Assembly: GCF_000400735.1 (NCBI RefSeq)
Contig: NZ_KE007366.1
Location: forward strand, 496,001 to 560,000
Source of the DNA: Acinetobacter tandoii DSM 14970 = CIP 107469
GTDB taxonomy: Bacteria; Pseudomonadota; Gammaproteobacteria; Pseudomonadales; Moraxellaceae
Length of the DNA stretch: 64,000 nt
Direction of reading: 5' to 3'
A program made the translations under genes and the position numbers. The notes beneath the pieces are model-generated. The model was given only the letters and a program-made list of their open reading frames with translations, made no database searches and was not told where the DNA came from. Positions 9,777 to 19,743 of this stretch are shown in pieces (the first letter of the stretch is position 1; each line of letters starts with the position of its first letter).

Positions 9777-10229
9777 TCAGTTTTTACCTGTATGTCCAAA
9801 ACCGCCTGCACCGCGCTCAGTCGCTACAAATTCGTCTACTTGTTCAAATTCAGCTTGCACCACAGGAACAAGTACATACTGTGCCAAACGTTCACCTGGT
9901 TCTAAAGTAAATGCAGCTTGACCACGGTTCCATACCGAAACCATCAATTCGCCTTGGTAGTCGGAATCAATTAAGCCCACAAGGTTACCTAAAACGATAC
10001 CGTGTTTATGCCCTAAGCCTGAACGCGGCAGAATTAAACCTGCAAAGCCTGTATCTTCGATATAAATAGCTAAACCTGTTTTAACCAAAACTGTTTGACC
10101 TGGTTCAATCACAGTGGGTTCAGTCACACATGCGCGCAAATCCAGACCTGCTGAACCTTGCGTCGCATAAGTTGGCATAGGCCATTCTTGTCCTAAACGT
10201 GCATCTAGAACTTTAACTTGAACCTTCAT
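9777..10229 (-). CDS. dut: Deoxyuridine triphosphatase (dUTPase)
   Basis: Dut hydrolyses dUTP to dUMP and pyrophosphate, keeping uracil out of DNA and feeding dTMP synthesis. The 150-residue trimeric-type enzyme shows all five conserved motifs: GSAGLDLRA, the [10 protein letters not shown] loop, [11 protein letters not shown], the GERLAQ segment and the C-terminal [11 protein letters not shown] flexible arm. It lies 35 nt downstream of rep on the same strand and upstream of algC. Confidence 0.97.
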   Translation of the reverse strand: MKVQVKVLDARLGQEWPMPTYATQGSAGLDLRACVTEPTVIEPGQTVLVKTGLAIYIEDTGFAGLILPRSGLGHKHGIVLGNLVGLIDSDYQGELMVSVWNRGQAAFTLEPGERLAQYVLVPVVQAEFEQVDEFVATERGAGGFGHTGKN

Positions 10230-10264
10230 ATTGTTTCCTGCTGTTTCAAAAATAAATATCGAGA

Positions 10265-12304
10265 TTAACGCTTAATTAAAGCGCGTAAATTTTCAAGGTA
10301 GTGTTGTGCTTGCTGCTTGGGGTCAACATTGCCCGCGAGCTTTTTCTTGCGCCCCAACCACTCCAATTCATCTTGTGGCAATTCATCTAAAAAGCGGCTT
10401 GGGGTCATTTGACGCATTTGCCCACCCGCCTTACGTTGCTCTGCCAAGGTAATGGTCAACCCCTGACGCGCTCGGGTAATGCCCACATACATCAAACGAC
10501 GCTCCTCCTCGACCGTTTCAGCAACAATCGAGTTTTTATGTGGCAGTAGTTCTTCTTCCAAACCAATTAAATATACGAATGGAAATTCCAGACCTTTAGA
10601 TGCATGCAGAGTCAACAAATTGACTTTATCAGTGTCTTCTTCTTCCTGTTGTTGCTCCAACATATCCAGCAACACCATTTTGCGAATTACACTTTCAATG
10701 TTGCGTTCATCCACATCTTCAGCACGGTTAATCAAACTTTGAATACTGGTGTATAGCACTTCAATATTGTCGAGTTTGGTTTTTTCCTGTGCAGGTGTAG
10801 CAGCAGATTCTTTGATGTAGTCGATATAACCCGCTTCGTGCATCATTTGGCGAATAATCGGTACAGGTTCATCATCTTCTAGCAATTCACGAGTAAAGTT
10901 ACTAATGAACTCAGCAAATTCAGCCAGTTGTGTGGTTGCCTTTTTCGGAATCGCCATAGTCAAACGTTGATCGCCTGCGGCCGCCAATAAAGACAAATGA
11001 TTTTCTTGGGCAAATAAACCGAGCTTTTCTAAAGTTACAGGTCCAATCGCACGTTTTGGTGTATTAATAATACGTAAGAATGCACTGTCATCTTCTGGGT
11101 TAATGATTAGTCGCAGATAACTCATGATGTCTTTGATTTCTGCACGCGCAAAGAAAGACTGACCACCAGATAACTTATACGGAATCTGCATTTGACGCAG
11201 TTGCGTCTCTAAAATACGTGCTTGGAAATTACCCCGATACAAAATGGCATAATCTTTCCAATTTTTGCCATTCATCAGTTTATGGGTAATCAGGTCTTTG
11301 ACCACGCGTTCTGCTTCATCATCATCATTACGGCAGGTAATCACGCGAATGACTTCACCATGACCTTTGTCTGACCAAAGTTTTTTATCAAAAATATGCG
11401 GGTTATTCCCAATCACCGTATTCGCTGCTTTTAAAATACGGCTGGTTGAACGATAGTTCTGTTCCAGTTTAATGACTTTTAAATTGCGAAAATCTTCATT
11501 TAGCAATGCCATATTTTCTGGCTTTGCTCCACGCCATGCATAGATCGATTGGTCATCATCACCCACAGCGGTAAACTGCCCCATTACACCGACCAAAAGT
11601 TTCACTAAAATATATTGTGCGGTGTTGGTATCTTGATATTCATCGACCAACAAATAGCGAATACGATTTTGCCAACGATCTCGTACTTCTTGATTCTCTT
11701 GTAACAAACGCGTCGGCATGACAATCAGATCATCAAAATCTACCGCATTATAAGCACGCAAATTACGCTCATAAAGTTGGTACAAATGCGCCATTTGAAT
11801 GTCTTCAGGTGTTTCACAAGTGGTGTGCGCCTGTTCAGGAGGAATCAAATCGTTTTTCCAATCTGAAATCATCTTCATGGCTTTGGCGATTAATTCTTTG
11901 CTTTCCGCACCCGACATATTATCGCGGTGCATTAAGTCCATGAGAATACGCTTACAGTCATCAGCATCTAAAATAGAAAAATTAGCTTTTAATGGCGTAT
12001 TTTTAAGTTCTAAACGTAATAAATTCAGACCAAAGGTATGGAAAGTGGAAACTGACAGACCTTTCGCTTCTTCACGTGACAATAACTTGGTCACGCGCTC
12101 TTTCATTTCACGCGCTGCTTTATTGGTAAAGGTCATTGCAGTAATACGATATGCAGGAATACCGCAATGCTTAACCAAATAAGCTATTTTACGCGTAATC
12201 ACCGAAGTCTTACCCGAACCAGCCCCTGCAAGTACTAACAAGGGTCCTTGAGTATATTTCATGGCTTCAAGTTGCTTGTCATTTAACTGACTTGCCAGTG
12301 ACAT
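10265..12304 (-). CDS. rep: ATP-dependent DNA helicase Rep
   Basis: Rep is a superfamily 1A 3'-to-5' helicase that helps restart and clear replication forks. The 679-residue protein has Walker A AGAGSGKT at about residues 27–34, [14 protein letters not shown] just after it, Walker B VDEYQDTN near 220 and motif [16 protein letters not shown]. Further on are [20 protein letters not shown] and the motif VI segment [11 protein letters not shown]. Its length and the absence of the long UvrD C-terminal extension favour Rep over UvrD. The dut gene follows on the same strand. Confidence 0.9.
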   Translation of the reverse strand: MSLASQLNDKQLEAMKYTQGPLLVLAGAGSGKTSVITRKIAYLVKHCGIPAYRITAMTFTNKAAREMKERVTKLLSREEAKGLSVSTFHTFGLNLLRLELKNTPLKANFSILDADDCKRILMDLMHRDNMSGAESKELIAKAMKMISDWKNDLIPPEQAHTTCETPEDIQMAHLYQLYERNLRAYNAVDFDDLIVMPTRLLQENQEVRDRWQNRIRYLLVDEYQDTNTAQYILVKLLVGVMGQFTAVGDDDQSIYAWRGAKPENMALLNEDFRNLKVIKLEQNYRSTSRILKAANTVIGNNPHIFDKKLWSDKGHGEVIRVITCRNDDDEAERVVKDLITHKLMNGKNWKDYAILYRGNFQARILETQLRQMQIPYKLSGGQSFFARAEIKDIMSYLRLIINPEDDSAFLRIINTPKRAIGPVTLEKLGLFAQENHLSLLAAAGDQRLTMAIPKKATTQLAEFAEFISNFTRELLEDDEPVPIIRQMMHEAGYIDYIKESAATPAQEKTKLDNIEVLYTSIQSLINRAEDVDERNIESVIRKMVLLDMLEQQQEEEDTDKVNLLTLHASKGLEFPFVYLIGLEEELLPHKNSIVAETVEEERRLMYVGITRARQGLTITLAEQRKAGGQMRQMTPSRFLDELPQDELEWLGRKKKLAGNVDPKQQAQHYLENLRALIKR

Positions 12305-12387
12305 AGTCTTTCCTCTTTTTGATCCGAGCTAGATTATAGACATCAAATACCCAGATGCCTAACCTAAAATGACGATTCTCTGTTCAT

Positions 12388-12413
12388 AAAAAAAGCCACC
12401 TAAAGGTGGCTTT
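12388..12413 (-). terminator. Terminator downstream of the OmpA-type lipoprotein gene
   Basis: The minus strand reads GCCACC–ttta–GGTGGC followed by a T-run, a standard rho-independent terminator. Confidence 0.85.
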
Positions 12414-12451
12414 CCTGAAACTCAATGATTTCTAAGCAAACAAAACTTCAA

Positions 12452-13099
12452 TTATTTTGTTTCATACACTGTAATTTCTACACGACGGTTTTGTTCACGG
12501 CCCGCAGCAGTATCATTGCTCGCGATTGGTGAAGAAGAACCATAACCACGCGCAGTCATACGTGAGCTTGCAATCCCTTGAGAAGATAAGTAGTTCAATA
12601 CAGAGTTTGCACGGTTTTGAGATAATGGGTTGTTAATCGCATCAGTACCTGTGTTGTCAGTATGACCATGAATAACAAGTGCAAGTTTGTTCGCTGTACC
12701 ATCTTCACGTAATACACGCGCAACATCATTCAATGCTGTTTGGAAACGTGGTTGAATGGTAGAAGAGTTTGTTGCGAAAGTAACGCTTGGCATTACAAGA
12801 TTAATCGAACCATCTTTGTTACGATCTACATCAACGCCAGTACCCGCAAGTTCTTCACGAAGACGTTTTTCTTTTTTGTCTAATAAAAGACCAGCACCGC
12901 CGCCCACTACAGCACCAATCGCTGCTGCTTGACCCATTTTATCTTTGTCTGCATTTGAATAAGCAAGACCTGCACCCAATAATGCACCTAGACCTGCACC
13001 GATTGCCGCTTTGTCATATTCCATTCCTGTGCCAGTAGATTGACAACCTGAAAGAACCAACGCCCCTGCTACTGCTGATGAAATTAATAGTGCACGCAT
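12452..13099 (-). CDS. OmpA-family lipoprotein (YiaD-like)
   Basis: This is a predicted outer-membrane lipoprotein that binds peptidoglycan. The signal ends with lipobox LSGC, giving a lipidated Cys19. A glycine-rich hydrophobic segment follows (about residues 32–75, glycine-zipper-like). The C-terminal OmpA-like domain (about 105–215) contains the HGHTDNTG motif and a NRANSVLNYL helix for diaminopimelate binding. The 215-residue length and domain order match YiaD-like proteins. It has its own terminator and a 267-bp upstream gap, so it is probably monocistronic. Confidence 0.9.
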   Translation of the reverse strand: MRALLISSAVAGALVLSGCQSTGTGMEYDKAAIGAGLGALLGAGLAYSNADKDKMGQAAAIGAVVGGGAGLLLDKKEKRLREELAGTGVDVDRNKDGSINLVMPSVTFATNSSTIQPRFQTALNDVARVLREDGTANKLALVIHGHTDNTGTDAINNPLSQNRANSVLNYLSSQGIASSRMTARGYGSSSPIASNDTAAGREQNRRVEITVYETK

Positions 13100-13366
13100 G
13101 ACATGCCTCCATTTGTGTGTTTTGTTTATGCCTGAAATAGTCGCTGAAAAAGAAGACTTAGACCATTGATTTTTTGTTAATAATATCGCGCGTGGTTACA
13201 TTTTGTAATAATTAATTTCAATTTCGAATGTGCATTCATCACAATCCCTACATGTTTGATCAATCATGAAGGATAATTTACCAAACAGAACGCTTGTTTT
13301 ATTTTCAGAATTTGCAACTATATTCAACAACGATAATGGATGATTTTACTTAGGATTATTTTTTAT

Positions 13367-14305
13367 ATGTCATCTCAAGCAAACAAACAACCCATATTAA
13401 AAAAAATCACACGTGGACTCACTGTTGGCTCTGTCATGACAGGCAGCACTTTTTTTCATGGACCACCAGTACTCGCTCTCGGTTTAACCAAATTATTTAA
13501 ACAATCGCAAAAAGTCGATAAAACCAATATTCAGATTACCAATAGTTGGTTAGGTGTGAATAACTGGCTCATTGATCACGTTCTACCCCATCTAAAATGG
13601 GATATTACGGTCGATGAAAATCTCGACTTGAGTATGCAAGGTCGTTATTTAATGACTTGCAATCACCAAAGTTGGGTCGACACGACAGTAAATCAATATT
13701 TTGGACTGACACGAATGCCCCTGACACGCTTCTTTACCAAATGGGAGCTGATTTTTATTCCCTTTGTTGGACAAGCCTTCAAAATTTTGGGCTTCCCGAT
13801 GATGAAACGACATACCAAACAAGAAATTGAGAAAAATCCTGAGCTTAAAACCCGAGACATGGAAGAAGCACGCAAAGCCTGTGAACAATTGTTAAGCCAA
13901 CCTTTTACACTACTAAACTATTTAGAAGGTACTCGATTTACCCCTGAGAAACACAAGAAACAAAACTCGCCTTACCAAAATCTTCTTAAACCGAAAGCTG
14001 GCGGACTTGCATTGGCCTTGAATATTTTAGGTGATCAAATTGATGCGCTAGTGGATATGACCATTGTTTATCCTGATGGTGCACCAGGTTATGGCGAATT
14101 CTGGCTAGGTGAAGTGGGTCGTATTGCAGTGAATTTACGCAAAATCGAAATTCCTGGCTGGGTTCTAGGCGGAAACTATGAAGATGATGATGAATATCGT
14201 GCGCGCTTCCAAGCATGGGTCGATCATCTCTGGACTGAAAAAGATCAGTTAATTAGTCAAATGAAAGCGAAATATTCAACAACTGCCGAAGTGAGTGCGG
14301 TGTAA
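13367..14305 (+). CDS. PlsC-type acyltransferase (YihG-like)
   Basis: This is a predicted membrane-associated 1-acyl-glycerol-3-phosphate acyltransferase-like enzyme. The 312 residues include an N-terminal hydrophobic segment, the NHQSWVD (HX4D) catalytic motif, FTKWELIFIPFVG, and the acceptor-binding motif LEGTRFTPEK. These fit the YihG subgroup better than short PlsC. The ATG at 13367 is preferred because a TAGGA box lies upstream; an earlier ATG at 13340 has a weaker site. The next gene begins 4 nt after its stop, so the pair is co-transcribed. Acyl donor and acceptor are not known. Confidence 0.85.
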   Translation: MSSQANKQPILKKITRGLTVGSVMTGSTFFHGPPVLALGLTKLFKQSQKVDKTNIQITNSWLGVNNWLIDHVLPHLKWDITVDENLDLSMQGRYLMTCNHQSWVDTTVNQYFGLTRMPLTRFFTKWELIFIPFVGQAFKILGFPMMKRHTKQEIEKNPELKTRDMEEARKACEQLLSQPFTLLNYLEGTRFTPEKHKKQNSPYQNLLKPKAGGLALALNILGDQIDALVDMTIVYPDGAPGYGEFWLGEVGRIAVNLRKIEIPGWVLGGNYEDDDEYRARFQAWVDHLWTEKDQLISQMKAKYSTTAEVSAV

Positions 14306-14309
14306 TTCT

Positions 14310-15359
14310 ATGAAGCAGAACAGGTCAATACCAAAATCAAAATATCATCGTGTCGATCCACAGAGCTTGTCGTTCAAACTCTATCTAATCTATGACACCT
14401 TTATGGTATTCCTGATCATTTTTAACTTGTTCTGCTTAGCTGCCAATTTTTTCTTGATGAGCAATATTGGTGGTTGGTTTCTAAACTCAATTCAGTTAGA
14501 TGAAGCGCTTAACTTTTATCGTACTCATCTCCATCCGTGGGTGATTACCACCGAAGCTTGGTTTATTTTGTTCTTAATTACTGAGCTTTTTGTACGTTGG
14601 GTGATTGCAGTCATTTATCGTCATCATCGCCGCTGGTTTTTTTTCCCTTTTATTCATTGGTATGAAATTCTAGCCATTATTCCACAGCTACGTTTTCTAC
14701 GTTTATTCCGTGCAGGAATTATTGTTTTTCGTCTGCATGAATTGGGTTATAACGTCATTCCAGAATCAATTCAGAAAAGAGCCAAGTTTTACTACCGTGT
14801 GATCATGGAGGAACTATCTGATCGTGTAGTCATTACCGTATTAGATGGCGTGAAGCATGAACTGAATACCAGCTCAACTCATAGAAAAATTATTCATGAT
14901 TTAGTCGATCATCATCGTACCCTATTTGCGCAAGCTTTAGCTGAACTGTTACAAGAGTCACTGGCGGCGGAACTACAACAGCGTCAGACCTTGATTGCTC
15001 AAAATATTGGTGCAATTGTAAATCAAGCCATTGAAGATACGCCTGAACTTACCCAACTGTTACGTTTAATTCCTATTGTTGGTGGACGAATTGAACATCA
15101 AATCCAGAGCATTGGGCAGCGTTTAGGAGAAAATATTACCTATGGTATTTTAGAACCCTTAGTCTCTGGAAGCCCTGAACAGCCTAATCATACCTATAAG
15201 CTGATTGCTGAAAAAGTCAGCGAATTAAATATTGATAATGAGGCATTGGAACAACTGGTTGAATCTGCTGTATATGAAAGCTTGGATGCCATTCGTAAGC
15301 AAGTGAAAGTAAAACAATGGTTAGAAGACCTTGAAGAGCTCGATCAAGCTAAAGAATAA
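14310..15359 (+). CDS. Membrane protein with voltage-sensor-like N-terminal half
   Basis: I do not recognise a named family. The first ~140 of 349 residues carry about three or four hydrophobic helices. The WYEILAIIPQLRFLRLFRAG stretch resembles the S3–S4 region of voltage-sensor domains, with arginines every three to four residues. No pore helix or selectivity filter follows. Instead residues ~150–349 form a soluble helical part rich in leucine and glutamine. The start at 14310 lies 4 nt after the acyltransferase stop; a GTG at 14295 overlapping that gene is an alternative. The operon link hints at an envelope or lipid-related role, which is inference only. Confidence 0.6.
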   Translation: MKQNRSIPKSKYHRVDPQSLSFKLYLIYDTFMVFLIIFNLFCLAANFFLMSNIGGWFLNSIQLDEALNFYRTHLHPWVITTEAWFILFLITELFVRWVIAVIYRHHRRWFFFPFIHWYEILAIIPQLRFLRLFRAGIIVFRLHELGYNVIPESIQKRAKFYYRVIMEELSDRVVITVLDGVKHELNTSSTHRKIIHDLVDHHRTLFAQALAELLQESLAAELQQRQTLIAQNIGAIVNQAIEDTPELTQLLRLIPIVGGRIEHQIQSIGQRLGENITYGILEPLVSGSPEQPNHTYKLIAEKVSELNIDNEALEQLVESAVYESLDAIRKQVKVKQWLEDLEELDQAKE

Positions 15360-15481
15360 GCATTAAGATAAAAAAGTTACAAACTTGGCTAGAGAATTCA
15401 AAGAATTTGTTCTAGGATTTGCTCTATTTACAACATCGCTTCGGCATAAAACCAATAGCTTCGAAGTCTTAAGGATAAAAT

Positions 15482-16210
15482 ATGGCTGATATTCGGATCA
15501 CCGGTAGAATGGTTAACTTTAGTAGATTAACCTTCGACACAAATGACCATAATGCCATTCGTCAACAACTGACCCAATTACTTCAAGACAGCACAACTCA
15601 TGGTGCGCTTGTTATTTTAGACAGTACTGTTGAACAAGAACTGATTGCCCTGATTCAACTACTGCTTGACTTAGATTTACAACCTATGGCGGTAATTGAA
15701 GGTTTATTGGGCGATGAAGCACGTGCCATTCAATTTCCAGTACTCCCTGCCGACAGTAAATCGTTACAACGTATTAAAGCCACTCAAGAACAAGTGGTTG
15801 AAACTGTTGTCCAAGCACCCGAAGCAACAACAGAAAATACGCAAAAAGTAGCGCCATTTCCGCGTAATATTGGACATATTACCTCGTATCACGATGAAAT
15901 CTTACGTACAGGTCAATGTTTAGTGCAAGATCATGGCGATATTATCGTCAATGCAGGGATAAATAGTGGTTCAGAAGTAATTGCTTCAGGAAATATACAT
16001 ATTTATGGCAGTGCTCGTGGTAGAGTTATCGCAGGTGCTGGTGGAAACAGTGCTGCTCGCATTTTTTGTCACTCACTTGAAGCTGAATTGGTTTCAATTG
16101 CAGGGACATATTGTGTCGCCGATGATATTCCACCCCATGTCTTAAAGAAGTCTGTACATATTTATTTAAATGAAAACCAAGAGCTGGAATTTAAAGCTCT
16201 GGAATTTTAA
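15482..16210 (+). CDS. minC: Septum site-determining protein MinC
   Basis: MinC inhibits FtsZ polymerisation away from midcell when recruited by MinD. The 242-residue product has an N-terminal FtsZ-binding domain (about residues 1–105), a short linker rich in E, T, Q and V, and a C-terminal beta-helix with repeated turns such as [15 protein letters not shown] and [13 protein letters not shown] that dimerises and binds MinD. It heads the minC–minD–minE operon, with a 65-nt gap to minD. Confidence 0.96.
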   Translation: MADIRITGRMVNFSRLTFDTNDHNAIRQQLTQLLQDSTTHGALVILDSTVEQELIALIQLLLDLDLQPMAVIEGLLGDEARAIQFPVLPADSKSLQRIKATQEQVVETVVQAPEATTENTQKVAPFPRNIGHITSYHDEILRTGQCLVQDHGDIIVNAGINSGSEVIASGNIHIYGSARGRVIAGAGGNSAARIFCHSLEAELVSIAGTYCVADDIPPHVLKKSVHIYLNENQELEFKALEF

Positions 16211-16275
16211 TGTATAAATAAACACCAAAACCCCGCTAATTAAAGGGGGGATTTACCATAACAGGAGTGGATTCG

Positions 16276-17088
16276 GTGGCGAAAATTGTTGTCGTAACAT
16301 CAGGCAAAGGTGGCGTAGGAAAAACTACGACCAGTGCATCTTTTGCAACAGGTTTAGCCCTTCGTGGTCACAAAACTGTTGTTATTGATTTTGACGTAGG
16401 TCTACGTAATCTTGACCTCATTATGGGCTGCGAACGTCGTGTTGTGTATGATTTTGTGAATGTTTTAAATAACGAAGCACGATTACAACAAGCACTTATT
16501 CGTGATAAAGATATTGAGAACTTATACATTTTACCTGCATCACAAACGCGCGATAAAGATGCGTTAACCGATGAAGGTGTTGCACGTGTAATGGACGAAT
16601 TATCTCAAGAATTCGATTACATTATTTGTGATTCTCCTGCGGGGATTGAGCGTGGTGCTATTCTAGCCATGTATCATGCAGATGAAGCGATTATTGTGAC
16701 CAACCCTGAAATTTCTTCAGTACGTGACTCTGACCGCATTATTGGCATGCTAGACAGTAAAACTAAAAAAGTAGAACAGAATGAAGGACGTATACGCAAA
16801 CACTTGTGTATTACTCGTTTTAATCCTGAACGTGCAGACAAGCAAGAAATGCTCACTATTGATGACATTTCAAAAGACATTTTACGTGTACCTACACTGG
16901 GTGTCGTGCCTGAATGTAAAAGCGTTTTACAAGCCTCTAACGAAGGTAAACCGGTTATTTTGTTCCAAGATGCAGAAGCTGGACAAGCTTATGAAGACTT
17001 GGTTGCACGTTTCCTTGGTGAAGAACGTCCTTACCGTCACATCACAGTCAAACCTAAAGGCTGGTTAGCACGATTATTTGGAGCGTAA
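16276..17088 (+). CDS. minD: Septum site-determining ATPase MinD
   Basis: MinD is a membrane-bound ParA-type ATPase that carries MinC and oscillates with MinE. The GTG at 16276 (MAKIVVVTSG) gives 270 residues, equal to E. coli MinD, with AGGAG 8 nt upstream; a GTG at 16267 lies too close to that box. The deviant Walker A GKGGVGKTT is at residues 10–18, and the IDFDVGLRNLD and CDSPAGIERGA segments follow. The C terminus ends KGWLARLFGA, an amphipathic membrane-targeting helix. minE starts 2 nt after its stop. Confidence 0.97.
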   Translation: MAKIVVVTSGKGGVGKTTTSASFATGLALRGHKTVVIDFDVGLRNLDLIMGCERRVVYDFVNVLNNEARLQQALIRDKDIENLYILPASQTRDKDALTDEGVARVMDELSQEFDYIICDSPAGIERGAILAMYHADEAIIVTNPEISSVRDSDRIIGMLDSKTKKVEQNEGRIRKHLCITRFNPERADKQEMLTIDDISKDILRVPTLGVVPECKSVLQASNEGKPVILFQDAEAGQAYEDLVARFLGEERPYRHITVKPKGWLARLFGA

Positions 17089-17090
17089 AT

Positions 17091-17363
17091 ATGGCAGGAT
17101 TCTGGAGTAAATTATTCAGTAGTGATGACAAACCATCTAGCGCACAAATGGCGAAAGACCGTTTGAAAGTCATTGTTGCATCTGAACAAGGCTTAGGTAA
17201 ACGCTTAAGCCAAGATAAAATTGACCAAATGAAAAAAGAAATCATGCAAGTGGTCAACCGCTATGTGCGTGGAGTGGATGAAGAACATATCCAAATGTCT
17301 GTTCGTTCTGAAGCCAATATTGAAATGCTAGAGATGAATATCAATTTGCCTGAAGAGCGATAA
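17091..17363 (+). CDS. minE: Cell division topological specificity factor MinE
   Basis: MinE stimulates MinD ATPase and releases MinCD from the membrane, producing midcell placement of the Z ring. The 90-residue protein begins with an amphipathic membrane-binding segment (AGFWSKLFS). The MinD-contact region AKDRLKVIVASEQ follows at about residues 20–33, then the topological specificity domain. It is the last gene of minCDE and is followed by a strong terminator. Confidence 0.96.
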   Translation: MAGFWSKLFSSDDKPSSAQMAKDRLKVIVASEQGLGKRLSQDKIDQMKKEIMQVVNRYVRGVDEEHIQMSVRSEANIEMLEMNINLPEER

Positions 17364-17396
17364 TCTGAAATCTGATTAGTCAAGCAAATTGATTCA

Positions 17397-17427
17397 AGGC
17401 AAAATAGCATCAGCTATTTTGCCTTTT
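17397..17427 (+). terminator. Terminator of the minCDE operon
   Basis: A 13-bp stem, AAGGCAAAATAGC/GCTATTTTGCCTT, with a 4-nt loop is followed by Ts. Confidence 0.9.
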
Positions 17428-17459
17428 TAGTTTGAAAAGAATATACCAAGGAGTTTGCG

Positions 17460-17747
17460 ATGGCATTATCTCAGCCAGCAACGTTTAATGAAGAATGGTC
17501 GGATGAGCGCGTTTTTGCCTATTTAAATCAGCTTCCTCCTACAGGAGTTAATGCCGACTTTCATGTTCTTTACCACGCATTCAAACATATGCGCCCAACC
17601 GACTACGAGCGCTTGTTGACCCAATTCGTTGCCGATGGTCGCAATGTCAATGCAACCAATCCTCAAGGTCAACGTATTCATGATGTGATTGCTGAATACC
17701 CACGCCAACGAGATGGATTCTTAGAAGTCTTGGCAAAATTTGCTTAA
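17460..17747 (+). CDS. PA4642-family conserved protein
   Basis: This 95-residue cytoplasmic protein resembles the uncharacterised Pseudomonas PA4642 family. Conserved-looking segments are EEWSDERV near residue 11, PPTGVNADFHVLYHAFKHMR, and GRNVNATNPQGQ followed by a DVIAEYPR segment. The TNPQGQ part recalls a single ankyrin-like turn, but no full repeat is present. It lies between the minCDE terminator and its own terminator, so it is transcribed separately. AAGGAG lies about 5 nt before the ATG. Function is unknown. Confidence 0.8.
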   Translation: MALSQPATFNEEWSDERVFAYLNQLPPTGVNADFHVLYHAFKHMRPTDYERLLTQFVADGRNVNATNPQGQRIHDVIAEYPRQRDGFLEVLAKFA

Positions 17748-17752
17748 GTCTT

Positions 17753-17777
17753 AAAGCCTACCTCGTGTAGGCTTTTT
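17753..17777 (+). terminator. Terminator after the PA4642-family gene
   Basis: The hairpin AAAGCCTAC–ctcgt–GTAGGCTTT is followed by Ts. Confidence 0.87.
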
Positions 17778-17798
17778 TATGCTCTGCTTATAAATGAA

Positions 17799-18701
17799 CT
17801 AGAATAATAGCCCCATTAGCAATGGAAAGGTCAACGCAAATAAAAGTGTTTGTAAACTTATAATTGCTGCCATGAGTTGACTGTCACCATTAAAGAATCG
17901 CGTTAAAATATAAGATGCCGATGCCGTAGGTAAAGCAAAGAAAACCACCAAAATCGCTATATGCAATGGTGCTAAGCTGAAACTTTGTGCCACAAAATAA
18001 GCCAGTATAGGTACTCCAAGTAACCGCGATACACTATTCAACATAACACGCCCGAAATCTGGCTTGAGCTGACTAAATTGTAATGCAGCCCCGACAGAAA
18101 TCAGACCTAATGGCAGACTACTACTTGCCAACAATTTCAATAATTGCGATATACCTTCTGGCATCAACAAACCAGAACAATTAAATATGATACCGAATAG
18201 ACATGCGGTAATGAGCGGATTCTTTACTATCGACATCAGCGTAAAACGCAACTGACCCTGCGCACTTTGGGTAAATGAGCAAACCGAAATAATATTGACC
18301 AATGGAATTGCCACAGCAATGATCATAGAGAACAATTGCATACCTGTTGTGCCAAACATTAAGCTCATCAAGGAAAGCCCAATATAGGTATTGAATCGAA
18401 TCTGGCTTTGAATATAAACCCCGAAACGAAGAACTGGAATGTGGAAATAAAACTTCAGTCCCCATAACAACAGACTGATTAGAATAATGAGTATGCCCAG
18501 TGCAATATAAAGCATGACAACCGAACCTAAATCTAGCTTTACACTCGAAAGATTGCTAAACAATAAAGCTGGGAAAAGAATGTAATAATTTAATTTTTCA
18601 GAGTTTGCCCAAAATGCCTCCTGCAAAAAACCTGTCTGCTTAAACACATATCCCATCCCTATCAGAAAAACCAACGGAAACAGTGCCATGATTATGTTCA
18701 T
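17799..18701 (-). CDS. AEC-family transporter
   Basis: This is a predicted inner-membrane permease of the auxin efflux carrier (AEC) family. The 300-residue protein has about ten hydrophobic helices in the two-bundle AEC layout. It opens with MNIIMALFPLVFLIGMGY, contains a GVYIQSQIRFNTYIGL stretch, and has an ASSSLPLGLISVGAAL segment before the second bundle, all typical of the family. The substrate cannot be deduced. It is divergent from a LysR regulator with an 83-bp gap, which suggests the regulator controls it. A second ATG at codon 5 is possible. Confidence 0.85.
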   Translation of the reverse strand: MNIIMALFPLVFLIGMGYVFKQTGFLQEAFWANSEKLNYYILFPALLFSNLSSVKLDLGSVVMLYIALGILIILISLLLWGLKFYFHIPVLRFGVYIQSQIRFNTYIGLSLMSLMFGTTGMQLFSMIIAVAIPLVNIISVCSFTQSAQGQLRFTLMSIVKNPLITACLFGIIFNCSGLLMPEGISQLLKLLASSSLPLGLISVGAALQFSQLKPDFGRVMLNSVSRLLGVPILAYFVAQSFSLAPLHIAILVVFFALPTASASYILTRFFNGDSQLMAAIISLQTLLFALTFPLLMGLLF

Positions 18702-18784
18702 TCATTTCTTCCAATTGCTGCACATCAGTTAGCTTTGACTCATTTTGGAAACAGAATATAATCCTTATTCTCCCTCATAATAAA

Positions 18785-19690
18785 ATGAGTATTTCCTCAT
18801 ACCCTCAAATGACTTTTAGCCAACTTGAAATCTTTTTACTGGTTGCTAAACATCAAAGTTTTAGCAATGCAGCAAAACAACTCGGAATTTCACAATCCGC
18901 AGTGTCACATGCCATTAAAAGTCTGGAACATTTTTGGCGTGTACAGCTATTTAGTCGTGAACAAAATAATGTGGTACTGACTGAGATAGGACAACAGCTT
19001 CGCATCCATGCACAAGAAATTTTAAATACAGCACAAGTCATGCAACAGCAAGTTGCCGCAACACATGGACTGCAACAAGGTACTTTAAGAATCGGTTCAT
19101 TTGGAGCATCTGCATCGATTCATCTTCTGCCTGAACTACTGCAAGCTTTTAGGACTGAATACCCTCAAATTGAAGTTTTTGTGGAAGAAGGTACAGACGA
19201 TGAAGTCACACAATGGATTTTAAACCAACAGGTTGATGTCGGATTTGCGGTTTTACCCAATCATAAATTGGATACTTTTCCATTGATTAAAGATATTTTT
19301 ATCGCGCTTATTCCTAACTCCTACCCCATTGCACAAATGAGTCAAGTGGATATTACCCAACTGAAGCACTACCCTTTTATTTTAACCAAGGCGGGCAGCC
19401 AAACGCATATTGAAAAACTCCTCAAACAATATGACATACAGCCCAAGATTCAATATCAGCTCTCACAATTATTGACCATTCTGAATATGGTCAATCAGCA
19501 TGAAGGCATTTCAATTGTGGCGGATATGGCCATGACGCCAGAGCTGCTTGCACTGCATCCGAATGTGGTGAAACGTCCTTTGCTGCCGAATACACAACGT
19601 GAAATTGGGCTCGCCGTACGCAATCAAAAACTGATCAGTCCTGCCACACGTGCCTTTATTGAGCTGGCTCAGACCATGTTCTACTATTGA
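18785..19690 (+). CDS. LysR-family transcriptional regulator
   Basis: The 301-residue protein has an N-terminal winged helix-turn-helix (about residues 9–65, with FSNAAKQLGISQSAVSHAIK as recognition region). A linker helix follows, then a periplasmic-binding-protein-like effector domain beginning with LRIGSFGASASIH. It is divergent from the AEC transporter gene, the usual LysR arrangement, so it probably regulates that gene in response to the transported compound. The effector is unknown. Confidence 0.92.
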   Translation: MSISSYPQMTFSQLEIFLLVAKHQSFSNAAKQLGISQSAVSHAIKSLEHFWRVQLFSREQNNVVLTEIGQQLRIHAQEILNTAQVMQQQVAATHGLQQGTLRIGSFGASASIHLLPELLQAFRTEYPQIEVFVEEGTDDEVTQWILNQQVDVGFAVLPNHKLDTFPLIKDIFIALIPNSYPIAQMSQVDITQLKHYPFILTKAGSQTHIEKLLKQYDIQPKIQYQLSQLLTILNMVNQHEGISIVADMAMTPELLALHPNVVKRPLLPNTQREIGLAVRNQKLISPATRAFIELAQTMFYY

Positions 19691-19702
19691 ATTCAAGCGC
19701 AT

Positions 19703-19732
19703 AAAAAAGCCTGCTCTTAGGCAGGCTTTTTA
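19703..19732. terminator. Bidirectional terminator between lysR-type gene and ftsK
   Basis: An A-run, then a GCCTGC/GCAGGC stem, then a T-run lie between convergent genes. Confidence 0.88.
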
Positions 19733-19743
19733 ACAGATGAGCA

